Of a stretch of DNA of 64,000 nucleotides, positions 36,207-44,817 are shown piece after piece. Below the pieces are notes generated by a model that saw nothing but the letters and a program-made list of their open reading frames with translations, had not been told where the DNA came from and searched no databases. The stretch covers positions 1 to 64,000 of the forward strand of contig CAVRNW010000011.1 of the NCBI GenBank assembly GCA_963722665.1. Reading direction: 5' to 3'. The translations under genes were made by a program, and so were the position numbers. The stretch comes from Site-B1 sp963722665. Lineage in GTDB: Bacteria; Bacteroidota; Bacteroidia; Flavobacteriales; Flavobacteriaceae. How positions within the stretch are numbered: position 1 is the stretch's first letter; every line of letters begins with the position of its first letter.

Positions 36207-37082
36207 TTATTTCAGCAATTCGATTAATCTATCAGGATAGTCTGTAATGATGCCATAAACTTCAAAACCAATCATTTGTTGCATTTCTTCAGAACTATTA
36301 ACAGTCCATGGAATGACCTTATAACCTCCTTTTTGATATGTATCTACTGATTCTTTTGTCAATAACTTAAAATACGGGCTAATAATTTCAGGTTTGTAGC
36401 TCAAAAGATCTAATTTTTCAGAGATTGACTCGACTTCATCAACTAGTAAGGCGACTTCCATTTTTGGTGATTGCAGCTTTATTTCCTCTAAAATATTTAG
36501 ATCGAAACTCTGCAAATTACACAATCCAAAGGCTTCATTTTTATTGATCACTTCCAAGACTAGTTTTACGAACTCTTTTGGATATGGTGTAAAAATTCCA
36601 TAGTATTTTGGTTCTGCCTTTATTTCAATACTGAATTTAATTTTTGGATTTAATTCTTTGGAAACTTGTATCACTTCGTCCAATGAAGGCTTAAGAGTTC
36701 TTATTTTTTCTTGATCAGGGAATCTTGAATTTAGTTTTGTTCCGCAATCAAATTGTTTAATTCTATCAAAGGTCATTTGATACAGATTATAATTTAGTTT
36801 TTCTGATTCTTTGATCTCATTTCTATCAGAATCTAAACAAATAATGGGGTTCATAAATGGCTCATGAGAAACAACAACAATATTATCTTTAGAAACAACA
36901 ACATCCAACTCCAAAGTCTGAACTCCTAATTCTATTGCTTTTTTAAAGGCTGGAATTGAATTTTCAGGAAATGATCCGCGACATCCTCTGTGCCCTTGGA
37001 TGTCTATTATATTTTTTTGGCTGCAATTCATCAGTAGTGAAATTAATATCAAAGAGATGCTGTTATATAGCTTTAGAGACAT
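36207..37082 (-). CDS. Glycerophosphodiester phosphodiesterase family protein
   Basis: 291 residues with an N-terminal lipoprotein-like signal (LISLLMNCSQ). The TIM-barrel catalytic signature is complete: HRGCRGSFPENSIPAF (His and Arg, Glu), ELDVVVSKDNIVVVSHEP (Glu, Asp and His), and EIKAEPKY. The enzyme hydrolyses glycerophosphodiesters to glycerol-3-phosphate and an alcohol. It lies 6 bp from the hydroxylase-like gene, so the genes may be cotranscribed. An exported location is predicted from the signal. Confidence 0.9.
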   Translation of the reverse strand: MSLKLYNSISLILISLLMNCSQKNIIDIQGHRGCRGSFPENSIPAFKKAIELGVQTLELDVVVSKDNIVVVSHEPFMNPIICLDSDRNEIKESEKLNYNLYQMTFDRIKQFDCGTKLNSRFPDQEKIRTLKPSLDEVIQVSKELNPKIKFSIEIKAEPKYYGIFTPYPKEFVKLVLEVINKNEAFGLCNLQSFDLNILEEIKLQSPKMEVALLVDEVESISEKLDLLSYKPEIISPYFKLLTKESVDTYQKGGYKVIPWTVNSSEEMQQMIGFEVYGIITDYPDRLIELLK

Positions 37083-37088
37083 AATATA

Positions 37089-37933
37089 TTACTTATTCTT
37101 TTCAGGAATAAATGTTGGTTTTTGATAAGGTTGAAAAGGTTGCTTTAATAGCTCTATAACCTGTCCATTCTTTTCTTCATCCGGAAAAACATCCACTCCA
37201 TAGATTACTTGTTCTCTATCCAACTTCATGTAGGTTCCAAGAAGTCGATCCCATACAGAGAATATATTACCATAGTTTGAATCTGTGTAAGGTAATCTGT
37301 AATGATGATGGATCTTATGCATATCCGGAGAGACAAGTAACAAAACTTATGGCATGATCTATTTTTTTTGGTAACTTGATATTGGCATGCGTAAACTGTG
37401 TTGCTACTAAAGATAATGACTGATACAGCATTACTATGGCAATTGGAGTACCTACTATAAACACTCCAAACAAAGTAAATACAAAACGTATTAAGCTCTC
37501 TATAGGATGGTGCCTGTTGGCAGTTGTCGTATCCACTTTATGATCTGTATGATGCACCAAATGGATCATCCAAAGTGGTTTTACTTTATGCTCAACATAA
37601 TGCGCTAAATAAGCACCAAAAAAATCCAATAACAAGACGCCTAAAACACCATATAACCAAAGTGGCATATCTGGTAACCAATTGATAATTCCAAAGTCAT
37701 TCTCTTGAACCCAATCGGCAGATTTCAATAACAAAAAGGCCAAACCAAAATTGATAATGATTGTTGTTAATAGTAAAAAAGAAATTAGGAATGGCATGTT
37801 TCCATTTTTTATATTCGAATTTAAATAAAGGAACGGCACCTTCCAGCAACCAAAAAAAAGTGATTCCCCCAACAAGAATAATACTTCGGTGGAGGGATGG
37901 AATATTTTCAAAATAGTTAAGGATGGTTTCCAA
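37089..37933 (-). pseudogene. Sterol desaturase/fatty acid hydroxylase family protein with two extra bases
   Basis: Membrane di-iron hydroxylase family. The frame begins at TTG 37933 (LETILNYFENIPSLHRSIIL) and breaks near 37769; the middle section carries AHYVEHKVKPLWMIHLVHHT with the histidine clusters HxxxH and HxxHH and also RHHP. The last section begins after a second break near 37338 (SPDMHKIHHHY, the third histidine box). Removing one base at each break gives 843 nt, 280 residues, the full family length. Substrates of this family include lipids and carotenoids; none can be assigned. It overlaps by position with the adjacent thioredoxin-like gene (4 bp apart). Confidence 0.87.
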
Positions 37934-37937
37934 GAAA

Positions 37938-38774
37938 CTATGAATTATTCTTTAAAATCAAATCGGCTTTATTTAAATAACTTTCTAATAGATCATTTTT
38001 CCATTTAGACGCATTTTCTTCATCCTTAATTTGTTTATATGCTGTGTAGGTTAAAAAAGAATAAAATGACTGATTGTTTTTATCAATGTCTTTGGCATCA
38101 ATTTTTTTCAACATCTTCAGCGCCTTTTCTGGATGATTTGAAATAATTTTTTCCTGTATTTCAAACAATTCAATTTTTTGCTCGTAAACACTTTTATTTT
38201 CTATATCACTGGATTTTAAAAACTTTTTAGAATCTTTAATATAGTCATGAGAAATTCCTAAAAAATCTGACACTATCTCATCATTTAAATGCAAACAAAA
38301 ATCCTGATATTTTGATGCCAGTCTAAGCGAAGTAATAAAACTTGAATTCTGAAAATAATTAAGTAAATCTCGCTTTAAAAAAGACATCTTAATCGCATAT
38401 TTGTTAAGTAAACTTATTACTTCATCCTTTCTTTTATAGCTCATGCTATTATACAGAACCTTACCATTTCCATCCAGAATAAATATATATGGAATACCTT
38501 TTACTCCATATTGAGAAGCTAAATCTTTATTTGTGTCAATATCAATCTGCACAGGAACATAATTTTCCATCAACATTTTAACTTCGTCCTTACTCCAGGA
38601 TTCTGTATCCATTTTTTTACAAGGTCCACACCAAATAGCCCAAAAATCTACAAGCACCAATTTGTCTGAAGCCAAGGCCAATTTTTTCGCATCTTCAAAA
38701 GAAGTCATCCAATTGCTTGCTAATGCTGAATTTATTGAAAGAATTGCTAAAAACAGGATACTGATTTTTTTCAT
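37938..38774 (-). CDS. Thioredoxin-fold protein with CGPC active site and helical C-terminus
   Basis: About 278 residues starting at MKKISILFLAIL; another ATG lies four codons upstream at 38786. A signal peptide (ends SALA) exports it. The thioredoxin domain has VDFWAIWCGPCKKMD with the redox pair CGPC and the cis-proline segment GIPYIF. The C-terminal 150 residues are helical and contain no known motif. It probably reduces or isomerises disulfides in the periplasm. The next gene upstream is a paralog that has lost the cysteines. Confidence 0.88.
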   Translation of the reverse strand: MKKISILFLAILSINSALASNWMTSFEDAKKLALASDKLVLVDFWAIWCGPCKKMDTESWSKDEVKMLMENYVPVQIDIDTNKDLASQYGVKGIPYIFILDGNGKVLYNSMSYKRKDEVISLLNKYAIKMSFLKRDLLNYFQNSSFITSLRLASKYQDFCLHLNDEIVSDFLGISHDYIKDSKKFLKSSDIENKSVYEQKIELFEIQEKIISNHPEKALKMLKKIDAKDIDKNNQSFYSFLTYTAYKQIKDEENASKWKNDLLESYLNKADLILKNNS

Positions 38775-38989
38775 AATTGTAAACATTTAAAGATTTTCAT
38801 AAAATTAATGTAGGAAATATATTGATTTTTCAACATTACTTAAAACTTTTAAGTAACACTTTTAATAATTTTTTCATTTCCTCCAATAAATTAAAACCGG
38901 AATTACAAATGTGGTGCATCTAAACGGAACAATACTCCTGTGATGGGAAGATTTGTTTACAAAACAATTTTAAATGGTTTCCAAAGCCC

Positions 38990-39892
38990 TTACTGATTAT
39001 TCTTAATTAATAATTCAGCTTTTTTCAAATCTATCAATGAAACTTTATTTTTCCATAAATCGGCATTTTTTTGGTCATTCAATAATTCAAATGCAGTGTA
39101 ATGTAAGAAATTGAATAAAGATTGATTGAAACTATGAATTTCTGAATTATTAATTTTCTTTAATTGCCTAAGTACTTTCTTTGGCCTATTTAAAACTAGA
39201 TACTGTTTAATTCTTAACAATTTAATAGCTTGAGCGGAAATCATTTTATTTTGTTCATAACCAGATTGCATATGATCCTTTGCTTCATCCAAGTAAATAT
39301 TCGATAGTTCGATGATTTCACTTCTGATTTCTTTTTCTAAAAAATTTGCAAAATCAACATACTTTGCTGCCAAGTAATATGATGTGAAGAAATTTCCTTC
39401 TGTTGAATATGAAATTAACTCTTTATTTAAAAAAGAAGTATTTATTGCATACTTGGCAATAAATGATGTCATATTTATTATTTTACTATTTTCATCAGAA
39501 ATATTAGTGTTAATAATATTACCATTTACATCCATAATTTTAATACTATCATCATTAAATTTATGAATATAACTATCTTTTCTTATACCTTTTATTTCAT
39601 CAAACAAATCCGGATAACTTGACTCACTAATTATAACTGGCAAAAAATACTCCCAGATTATTTCATACAAACTTTCGTTATCGAACAAATTCACTAGTAC
39701 CAGTTTCCCTTCTTTATCATTTATCAGCACAGGATAACCATCTAAAGTTGCGTCTTCCCATATGGCAAAAATCAACTTGTTTTGTATTAAAGCCAAACTT
39801 TTTGCAATATCCAGAGATGTTATCCATTCTTGTGCTTGAGCAAAATTTAATGCATTTAAGGTTAGTAGAAAAAGCAAAATAGTTTTTTTCAT
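38990..39892 (-). CDS. Thioredoxin-fold paralog without the CxxC motif
   Basis: 300 residues with a signal peptide (MKKTILLFLLTLNALNFAQA). The start of the mature protein (EWITSLDIAKSLALIQNKLI) and the C-terminal helical part (KVLRQLKKINNSEIHSFNQS, FNFLHYTAFELL, then LIDLKKAELLIKNN) line up with the protein encoded at 37938-38774. The segment where that protein has WCGPCKK reads IWEDATLDGYP, with no cysteine, so redox activity is unlikely. A chaperone-like or decoy role, or decay, are alternatives. The gene is complete and the order suggests tandem duplication. Confidence 0.8.
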   Translation of the reverse strand: MKKTILLFLLTLNALNFAQAQEWITSLDIAKSLALIQNKLIFAIWEDATLDGYPVLINDKEGKLVLVNLFDNESLYEIIWEYFLPVIISESSYPDLFDEIKGIRKDSYIHKFNDDSIKIMDVNGNIINTNISDENSKIINMTSFIAKYAINTSFLNKELISYSTEGNFFTSYYLAAKYVDFANFLEKEIRSEIIELSNIYLDEAKDHMQSGYEQNKMISAQAIKLLRIKQYLVLNRPKKVLRQLKKINNSEIHSFNQSLFNFLHYTAFELLNDQKNADLWKNKVSLIDLKKAELLIKNNQ

Positions 39893-39922
39893 AATAAATT
39901 GACCACATTTAGCATAAGATCA

Positions 39923-40417
39923 TCAAAAATTAATCCGCTTTTTCATTTCTTCAACAATATTGTAAGCAGCAGGGCAAATAGCTACATTTTTTAAGGTTAA
40001 ATTGGAAATCTGTTGAAACTTTTTTCTATCTGTATGAGGAAATTCTCTGCAGGCTTTCGGTCTGACTTCATAAATAGAACAGTAATTATCTGGACCTAAA
40101 AATGCACAGGGTACAGTTTGCAGAACATGATCATTTTCTTCATCAACCCTCAAATATTGCTCAATAAATTGTTGTGCTTTTATTTTAAAATGTTTTGAAA
40201 TACGTTCAATATCTTTATCGGTAAATAATGGTCCGGTCGTTTTGCAGCAATTCGCACATTGCAAACAATCCGTGCGTTTAAATTCTTCTTCATGTAACTC
40301 CTGCATTAAATAATCCAATTGCTTTGGCGGCTTCTTTTTTAGTTTAGCAAAGAATGTTTTATTTTCCTTATGCTTATCTTTGGCAAGCTTTGGAAGATTG
40401 TTAATGATGTCTTGCAT
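39923..40417 (-). CDS. YkgJ family cysteine-cluster protein
   Basis: 164 residues with the typical cluster CLQCANCCKTTGP, then PCAFLGPDNYCSIYEVRPKA and CREFPHTDR. Eight cysteines in these positions are expected to bind Zn or an Fe-S cluster. The function of YkgJ-type proteins is not firmly known. The gene ends 31 bp from the thioredoxin-like paralog and starts close to a dispersed repeat that separates it from the divergent methyltransferase gene. Confidence 0.88.
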   Translation of the reverse strand: MQDIINNLPKLAKDKHKENKTFFAKLKKKPPKQLDYLMQELHEEEFKRTDCLQCANCCKTTGPLFTDKDIERISKHFKIKAQQFIEQYLRVDEENDHVLQTVPCAFLGPDNYCSIYEVRPKACREFPHTDRKKFQQISNLTLKNVAICPAAYNIVEEMKKRINF

Positions 40418-40437
40418 AGAGCAAATTAAAACAATTT

Positions 40438-40545
40438 GTCATTCTGAACAAAGTGAAGAATCTAAATATTTTGAATTGCTTAGACAATCCCGATAAATAT
40501 CGGGACAGCATGACAAATAGATTTCCGCCTTCGCAAAATGACAAA
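40438..40545. repeat. Cluster of dispersed intergenic repeats
   Basis: The spacer between two divergent genes contains CATTCTGAACAAAGTGAAGA (40440-40459), the palindrome CCCGATA / TATCGGG (40489-40504, followed by CAGCATGACA) and TTTCCGCCTTCGCAAAATGA. All are variants of short palindromic repeats typical of flavobacterial intergenic DNA. An in-frame ATG at 40538 lies inside this repeat, so it is unlikely to be the start of the methyltransferase. Confidence 0.65.
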
Positions 40546-40558
40546 AAATATTATTTCG

Positions 40559-41257
40559 ATGAAGGACCTTTTTGGACAAGCGCTGTTAGATTACCAAAAT
40601 GGTAATTATACCGAAGATATTATAACTTCGACCAATATTTCTGAAAACGATATTTTACCTGTTCCTTACCTTTTCAGAAATTATAAAGAGATGCCCGAAA
40701 TAGAGCAAAAAGCATTGGATTTATCCAAGGGCAAAGTTCTTGATGTAGGTTGCGGTGCAGGAAGCCATAGTTTGTATTTACAAAATGAAAAAGGATTAAT
40801 AGTTAAAGCAATTGATATATCCGAAGGTGCTATTCAAGTATGTAAAAAAAGAGGCGTTAAACAAACTGAAGTTTTAGATGTATTAAAGGAAACCGAACAA
40901 TTTGATACTATTTTATTGTTGATGAATGGAACAGGAGTTTTTCAAAAGCTTGATCAAGTCACCAAGTATTTGCTTCATTTAAAAAGTTTGTTAAACCCAA
41001 ATGGACAGATTCTTATTGACTCAAGTGATATAAAATTTATGTATGAGGATGAAGATGACAGTTATTTTGATGAAAATGATAATTATTATGGCGAATTAGA
41101 GTATTACTTAGAATACAATGGCCAAAAAGAGGAGCCTTTCAATATGTTGTATTTGGATTTTGAATTGCTTAAAAAGGCGTGTTTTGCTGTTGACCTAAAA
41201 TGCGAAATGCTCACCGAAGGTGAGCACTATGATTATTTGGCTAAAATTTATTTTTAA
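40559..41257 (+). CDS. Class I SAM-dependent methyltransferase
   Basis: About 232 residues from ATG 40559 (MKDLFGQALLDYQNGNYTED). I prefer this start because the upstream ATG at 40538 is within an intergenic repeat. Motif I is VLDVGCGAGSHSLYLQ, motif II the acidic AIDISEGAIQVCKKRG, and motif post-II FDTILLLMNGTGVF. The substrate is unknown. It is complete and converges on the DUF2059 gene, with the stop codons only a few bases apart. Confidence 0.88.
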   Translation: MKDLFGQALLDYQNGNYTEDIITSTNISENDILPVPYLFRNYKEMPEIEQKALDLSKGKVLDVGCGAGSHSLYLQNEKGLIVKAIDISEGAIQVCKKRGVKQTEVLDVLKETEQFDTILLLMNGTGVFQKLDQVTKYLLHLKSLLNPNGQILIDSSDIKFMYEDEDDSYFDENDNYYGELEYYLEYNGQKEEPFNMLYLDFELLKKACFAVDLKCEMLTEGEHYDYLAKIYF

Positions 41258-41261
41258 CCAT

Positions 41262-41811
41262 TTATTTTTGTAAACTAAACCCCTTTTCAGATAATTTTTC
41301 AATTACGCTTTTATAAAGATCTGCACTCCACATCTCAGTTATCTGCATCATTGAAGCGTTTATAGAATCCTGTGAACCCACTATCTTTCTGTCCGGTTTC
41401 ACTTTTGTAAAACTCATTCAGGACTACTTTATCACCTTCATTTAATTCGGTTTGACTATTTATCATTTTCTTTCCTGCTGTCGTTAAATAAAGTGCATTC
41501 ATATTCTTGACATCCTGATGGCTAAAATATCCTCTATATGCAGACACTATCATTTGTCCTAATTCATCTAAAGTATCTGGCTTTATTTTTTCTAATTCGG
41601 CCCATACATCGTCAGGTACATTTTGATTTGAAAATTGCTGCTTCAAATTAGAAAACATAGAGTCCACTACACCATCATAATAATTATATGTTCCGTTATT
41701 CTTTAAGCATAGTTTTACTTCTTCGCTGTATTCATCAACTACGACATTATCTTGGGCAAATGATAGAGTGGTAACGGCTACAGCTAAAAAGAAAGTCAAT
41801 ATATTTTTCAT
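41262..41811 (-). pseudogene. DUF2059 family secreted protein, split by one extra base
   Basis: A signal peptide (MKNILTFFLAVAVTTLSFAQ) is followed by the DUF2059 body (PDTLDELGQMIVSAYRGYFS, LYLTTAGKKMINSQTELNEG, VVLNEFYKSETGQK). The first frame ends after GFYKRFNDADN at 41335. In the next frame the expected family ending appears (IVGSQDSINASMMQITEMWS and LYKSVIEKLSEKGFSLQK, stop at 41262). Removing one base near 41386 leaves 549 nt, 182 residues. DUF2059 has no firmly known function. Confidence 0.82.
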
Positions 41812-41862
41812 CTATAATATTTTGGTTAAAAGTAAGTATTTTTTCTATATTTCAACTTACAA

Positions 41863-42014
41863 TTACTGTGCCACACCACCAACAAAAGTTTGAAACACCT
41901 TAATATTTGGGATTTCATTTAAAGGGACTTCCATGATGTTTTTATCTAAAATAATAAAATCTGTAAACTTACCTACTTCAATATTTCCTTTTTCATGCCC
42001 TTCAAAATTGGAAT
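41863..42014 (-). pseudogene. Remnant of an amidohydrolase gene (3' end only)
   Basis: On the minus strand the frame gives NFEGHEKGNIEVGKFTDFII followed by LDKNIMEVPLNEIPNIKVFQ and TFVGGVAQ, the usual C-terminus of the amidohydrolase (YtcJ-like) family. A stop codon lies just upstream and nothing else of the protein is found, so the gene is decayed. The region from there to 42276 holds no convincing gene. Confidence 0.75.
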
Positions 42015-42276
42015 ATTAACAACTTGTGTGTTTAAACTTGATATTGCAAAACAAAATAGTAGAGATAAGTATTTATGTTACCTTAGTTTAGGGATTAAAA
42101 GAGTAATTTATAAAAACAGATAACAAGTATGATAAATGCTGTTAATCTTTCGATAAAACACATGCTAATACAAAAGTGTTCTAATGTAGAACGCTTTATT
42201 AAAGTTTATGGATTTCACATCATACGGCGACTGCGCTCAGCACAGTGGTGCGGAATGAAAAATTTATTAAACGTTT

Positions 42277-42789
42277 TCACCATTTATCGTAGTGAATCCT
42301 GTTTTCATCATATCTGTAATCCTCTCCTAAGTCTTCATTAGGCACTCCAATGGGAAAAATAGCAAAAGGTTTCAAGTTTTCAGGTATTTTGATTATCATC
42401 TTTAAACCGTCCAAACGAGGTTTGACAGACCATAAGGCAATCCAAACGGTTCCAAGTCCTAAGTCATGTGATGCCAATTGAAGGTTTTGTGCAGCACAAG
42501 AACAATCTTGAGGATAGAATCCCGGGAATCCTTCTATTTCTGGTTCGGCAACAATTAATATTGCTGCCTGTGCTTCTTTAAACATTGCATTTCCTCCATC
42601 AATTTTATCAGCGATCGCATTTAATTTTTGCCTGTCTCTAATAACCACAAAATGCCATGGACGACCATCGCCAGCGCTTGGTGCTTGCATTGCAGATTCT
42701 AATAGTACTTTTATCTGATCATCGCTAACAGGAGTGTTTTTGAATTTGCGAATGCTTCTCCGGCTCATTATTGCTTTTATGGTATTCAT
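42277..42789 (-). CDS. Nitroreductase family flavoprotein
   Basis: 170 residues. The FMN-binding start MSRRSIRKFKNTPVSDDQIK, the region APSAGDGRPWHFVVIRDR and the C-terminal GLGTVWIALW / FAIFPIGVPNEDLGEDYRYD are those of the NfsA/NfsB-like superfamily. These enzymes reduce nitro compounds or quinones with NAD(P)H. It is intact. The repeat-like sequence GACTGCGCTCAGCACAG lies 40 bp downstream. Confidence 0.9.
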   Translation of the reverse strand: MNTIKAIMSRRSIRKFKNTPVSDDQIKVLLESAMQAPSAGDGRPWHFVVIRDRQKLNAIADKIDGGNAMFKEAQAAILIVAEPEIEGFPGFYPQDCSCAAQNLQLASHDLGLGTVWIALWSVKPRLDGLKMIIKIPENLKPFAIFPIGVPNEDLGEDYRYDENRIHYDKW

Positions 42790-42888
42790 GTTTGGGTTTT
42801 ATCTAATGATTAATTTACTTGTTCTCGATACATTCTGATAAAAAAATCAGAATACTCGAACTGACGTAAATTTAAATGTAAAAATAAG

Positions 42889-42926
42889 AAAAGCGTTCAA
42901 TTCCGAAGACTCGGAAGAACGCTTTT
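42889..42926 (-). terminator. Terminator after the TonB-receptor-like gene
   Basis: A stem AAAAGCGTT / AACGCTTTT encloses a second stem TTCCGA / TCGGAA, followed by a T-rich tract on the minus strand. It lies about 50 bases past the barrel gene stop, after a smaller hairpin ATCCTGAA / TTCAGGAT (42944-42964) of the dispersed-repeat kind. Confidence 0.8.
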
Positions 42927-42975
42927 TGTGATTATTTGATGAGATCCTGAAACAAGTTCAGGATGACACAATGTG

Positions 42976-44715
42976 TCAAAAATCAAATTTATAAGTTGCT
43001 CCGGCTAAGAATTGAATACCTTGAACAGGGAAGTTTAAATAGCGCTGATAATCTTGATTGGCTATGTTATTTGCCTTTGCATACACTGAGAACTGATCGT
43101 TTATTTTATAACCCAAATGGGCATTGGCATCAAAATAACTATCTAAAATAACAGTCACCGTAGGATCAGCAAAAAAATCAACACCTGTATAAGTATGTTG
43201 ATCTTTACGTTCTCCTACATAAAACAAATTGGCTCCCATAAACCAATGCTTATCAATTTGATAATCCATGAACAAAGAGCCTTTAAAATCGGGTAAATTC
43301 CAGGCTTCTTCTTCCATATCCACCTCATAAGTAAAATATTCTGCTTTAATCCCCAAAGTAAAATTTCTGTTTACATCGACATTCAATTCCCCAAAAAGGT
43401 TTAAAGTCGTTACATCGTCATAAATGACTCCAAAGGAATTACCATAAAAGTAATCTTCATCATCAATAGGGTCTATATAAGCCAGATTATTCTTGTATAG
43501 TGCCTTGTCCTTTTCATTATAATAACTTCCTCTTAAATTATAGCTTATGCTATTGGATAATTTCCCTTTTAAACCAATAAACCCATTGTATTGCTGATTT
43601 GTTGGTGCAATAAACAATGTTGGTGACACATAAGGATTTTCCTGAGCAAAACTGTAATATGAATTTTGGATCAAATCCCCGCCGATACCTCCATAGGCTA
43701 TTAGAATTTCATCTACTAACCTATATGATGCATTAATTTTTGGGTAGATATAGAATTTGTTATTATTGGCCTCTGCGTCATTAAAATAGAAAAATGATGC
43801 TCCAAAATTAATCGTCAGGTTATCCTGCTTTATTTGATAGCTGGGAGCAAAGCCGAGTTGAAAATTGCCATAATTTAATTCATCCGTAGTCAAGTAATTC
43901 CTATCAAAATTCCCGTTCAGATAATCAATTTTAATGTCAGCTGTTAATTCATGATCTCCTATTCCAAAATTAAAATCAGATTTTACCAACAACCTGTTCT
44001 CGCCTGATCCCTGATCATCACTAAAACGTCTGAATAAAAAACTTCCATTATTAATGATAGCTGAATCAAAATTAATTTCTGTACCAAAGTGTGCAGTATT
44101 AAAAGCATGTTTAGGATTGATCGTATTTGCATCAGTTTGATCGTAAACAGACTGGTCAATACCATACCAATTGAATTTTTGATATTGATATCCGGCGTCT
44201 ACATTCCAGGAATAGGTGTTTAAATTATTTTTATAATTGATATTAATTTTAGAATCTGAAAAGGAATCATCTAATAATAATCCTTCTATGCCTCCTTGAG
44301 AGGAATGGTGATTAATATAACCGCCTACACTTTCTGTGCTATTTAGTGCATGATTTAAATATAATTCACCTAAAATAGTGGTATAAGTCCCAACTCCAAC
44401 TGTAGCATAATTATCAAATAATTTTTCTTTTTCGGCCTTGTCTACATCTGCTGCCTTTCCTTTGGCCGGTGTAAAAGTAGAAGCAACAGGAAATGAAAAA
44501 ATGTTGTATTTAACCTCTTTTTTGGTTAAGGCCTCCTCATTGTTCAAAGTGGGTGTTTCCTTAACTTTAAATGCATCAGAAATTGTTGGCGAATATGGTT
44601 TTACCACGTTCACTACGCCTGTTTTAATCGTATCACTTTCTCTTTCTTGTGAGAATATTTGATTGATACTTATAATTAATGCAATTGCTATTATTTGTTT
44701 TAGGTACTTTGACAT
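42976..44715 (-). CDS. TonB-dependent-receptor-like outer-membrane barrel
   Basis: 579 residues with a signal sequence (IIAIALIISINQIFSQ). The body alternates as in beta-barrel strands, for example YATVGVGTYTTILGELYLNH and AYGGIGGDLIQNSYYSFAQE, and ends NIANQDYQRYLNFPVQGIQF, LAGATYKFDF, the C-terminal strand of TonB receptors. A TonB plug domain is not clear in the short N-terminus, so it may be a barrel-only member. It lies 102 bp downstream of the large TPR gene, a pair seen in Flavobacteriia. A palindrome sits in the spacer. Confidence 0.82.
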   Translation of the reverse strand: MSKYLKQIIAIALIISINQIFSQERESDTIKTGVVNVVKPYSPTISDAFKVKETPTLNNEEALTKKEVKYNIFSFPVASTFTPAKGKAADVDKAEKEKLFDNYATVGVGTYTTILGELYLNHALNSTESVGGYINHHSSQGGIEGLLLDDSFSDSKININYKNNLNTYSWNVDAGYQYQKFNWYGIDQSVYDQTDANTINPKHAFNTAHFGTEINFDSAIINNGSFLFRRFSDDQGSGENRLLVKSDFNFGIGDHELTADIKIDYLNGNFDRNYLTTDELNYGNFQLGFAPSYQIKQDNLTINFGASFFYFNDAEANNNKFYIYPKINASYRLVDEILIAYGGIGGDLIQNSYYSFAQENPYVSPTLFIAPTNQQYNGFIGLKGKLSNSISYNLRGSYYNEKDKALYKNNLAYIDPIDDEDYFYGNSFGVIYDDVTTLNLFGELNVDVNRNFTLGIKAEYFTYEVDMEEEAWNLPDFKGSLFMDYQIDKHWFMGANLFYVGERKDQHTYTGVDFFADPTVTVILDSYFDANAHLGYKINDQFSVYAKANNIANQDYQRYLNFPVQGIQFLAGATYKFDF

Positions 44716-44731
44716 ATTTTTTTTTATTTGA

Positions 44732-44757
44732 GATTCCTCGACCGCGCTCGGAATGAC
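44732..44757. repeat. Dispersed repeat ATTCCTCGACCGCGCTCGGAAT
   Basis: The spacer between the TPR and barrel genes holds GATTCCTCGACC-GCGCTCGG-AATGACA, with ATTCC / GGAAT ends. It is a further variant of the flavobacterial intergenic palindromes seen elsewhere in the window. Confidence 0.6.
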
Positions 44758-44817
44758 ATTTATTATTATTTTATCTGCTCTTTTGTAAAACTGATTACTG
44801 CTACTGATTACTTCACC

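Noticed and set aside
42129..42341. Plus-strand frame of 70 codons
   Set aside because: It has no recognisable features, overlaps the nitroreductase end and runs through intergenic repeat sequence.
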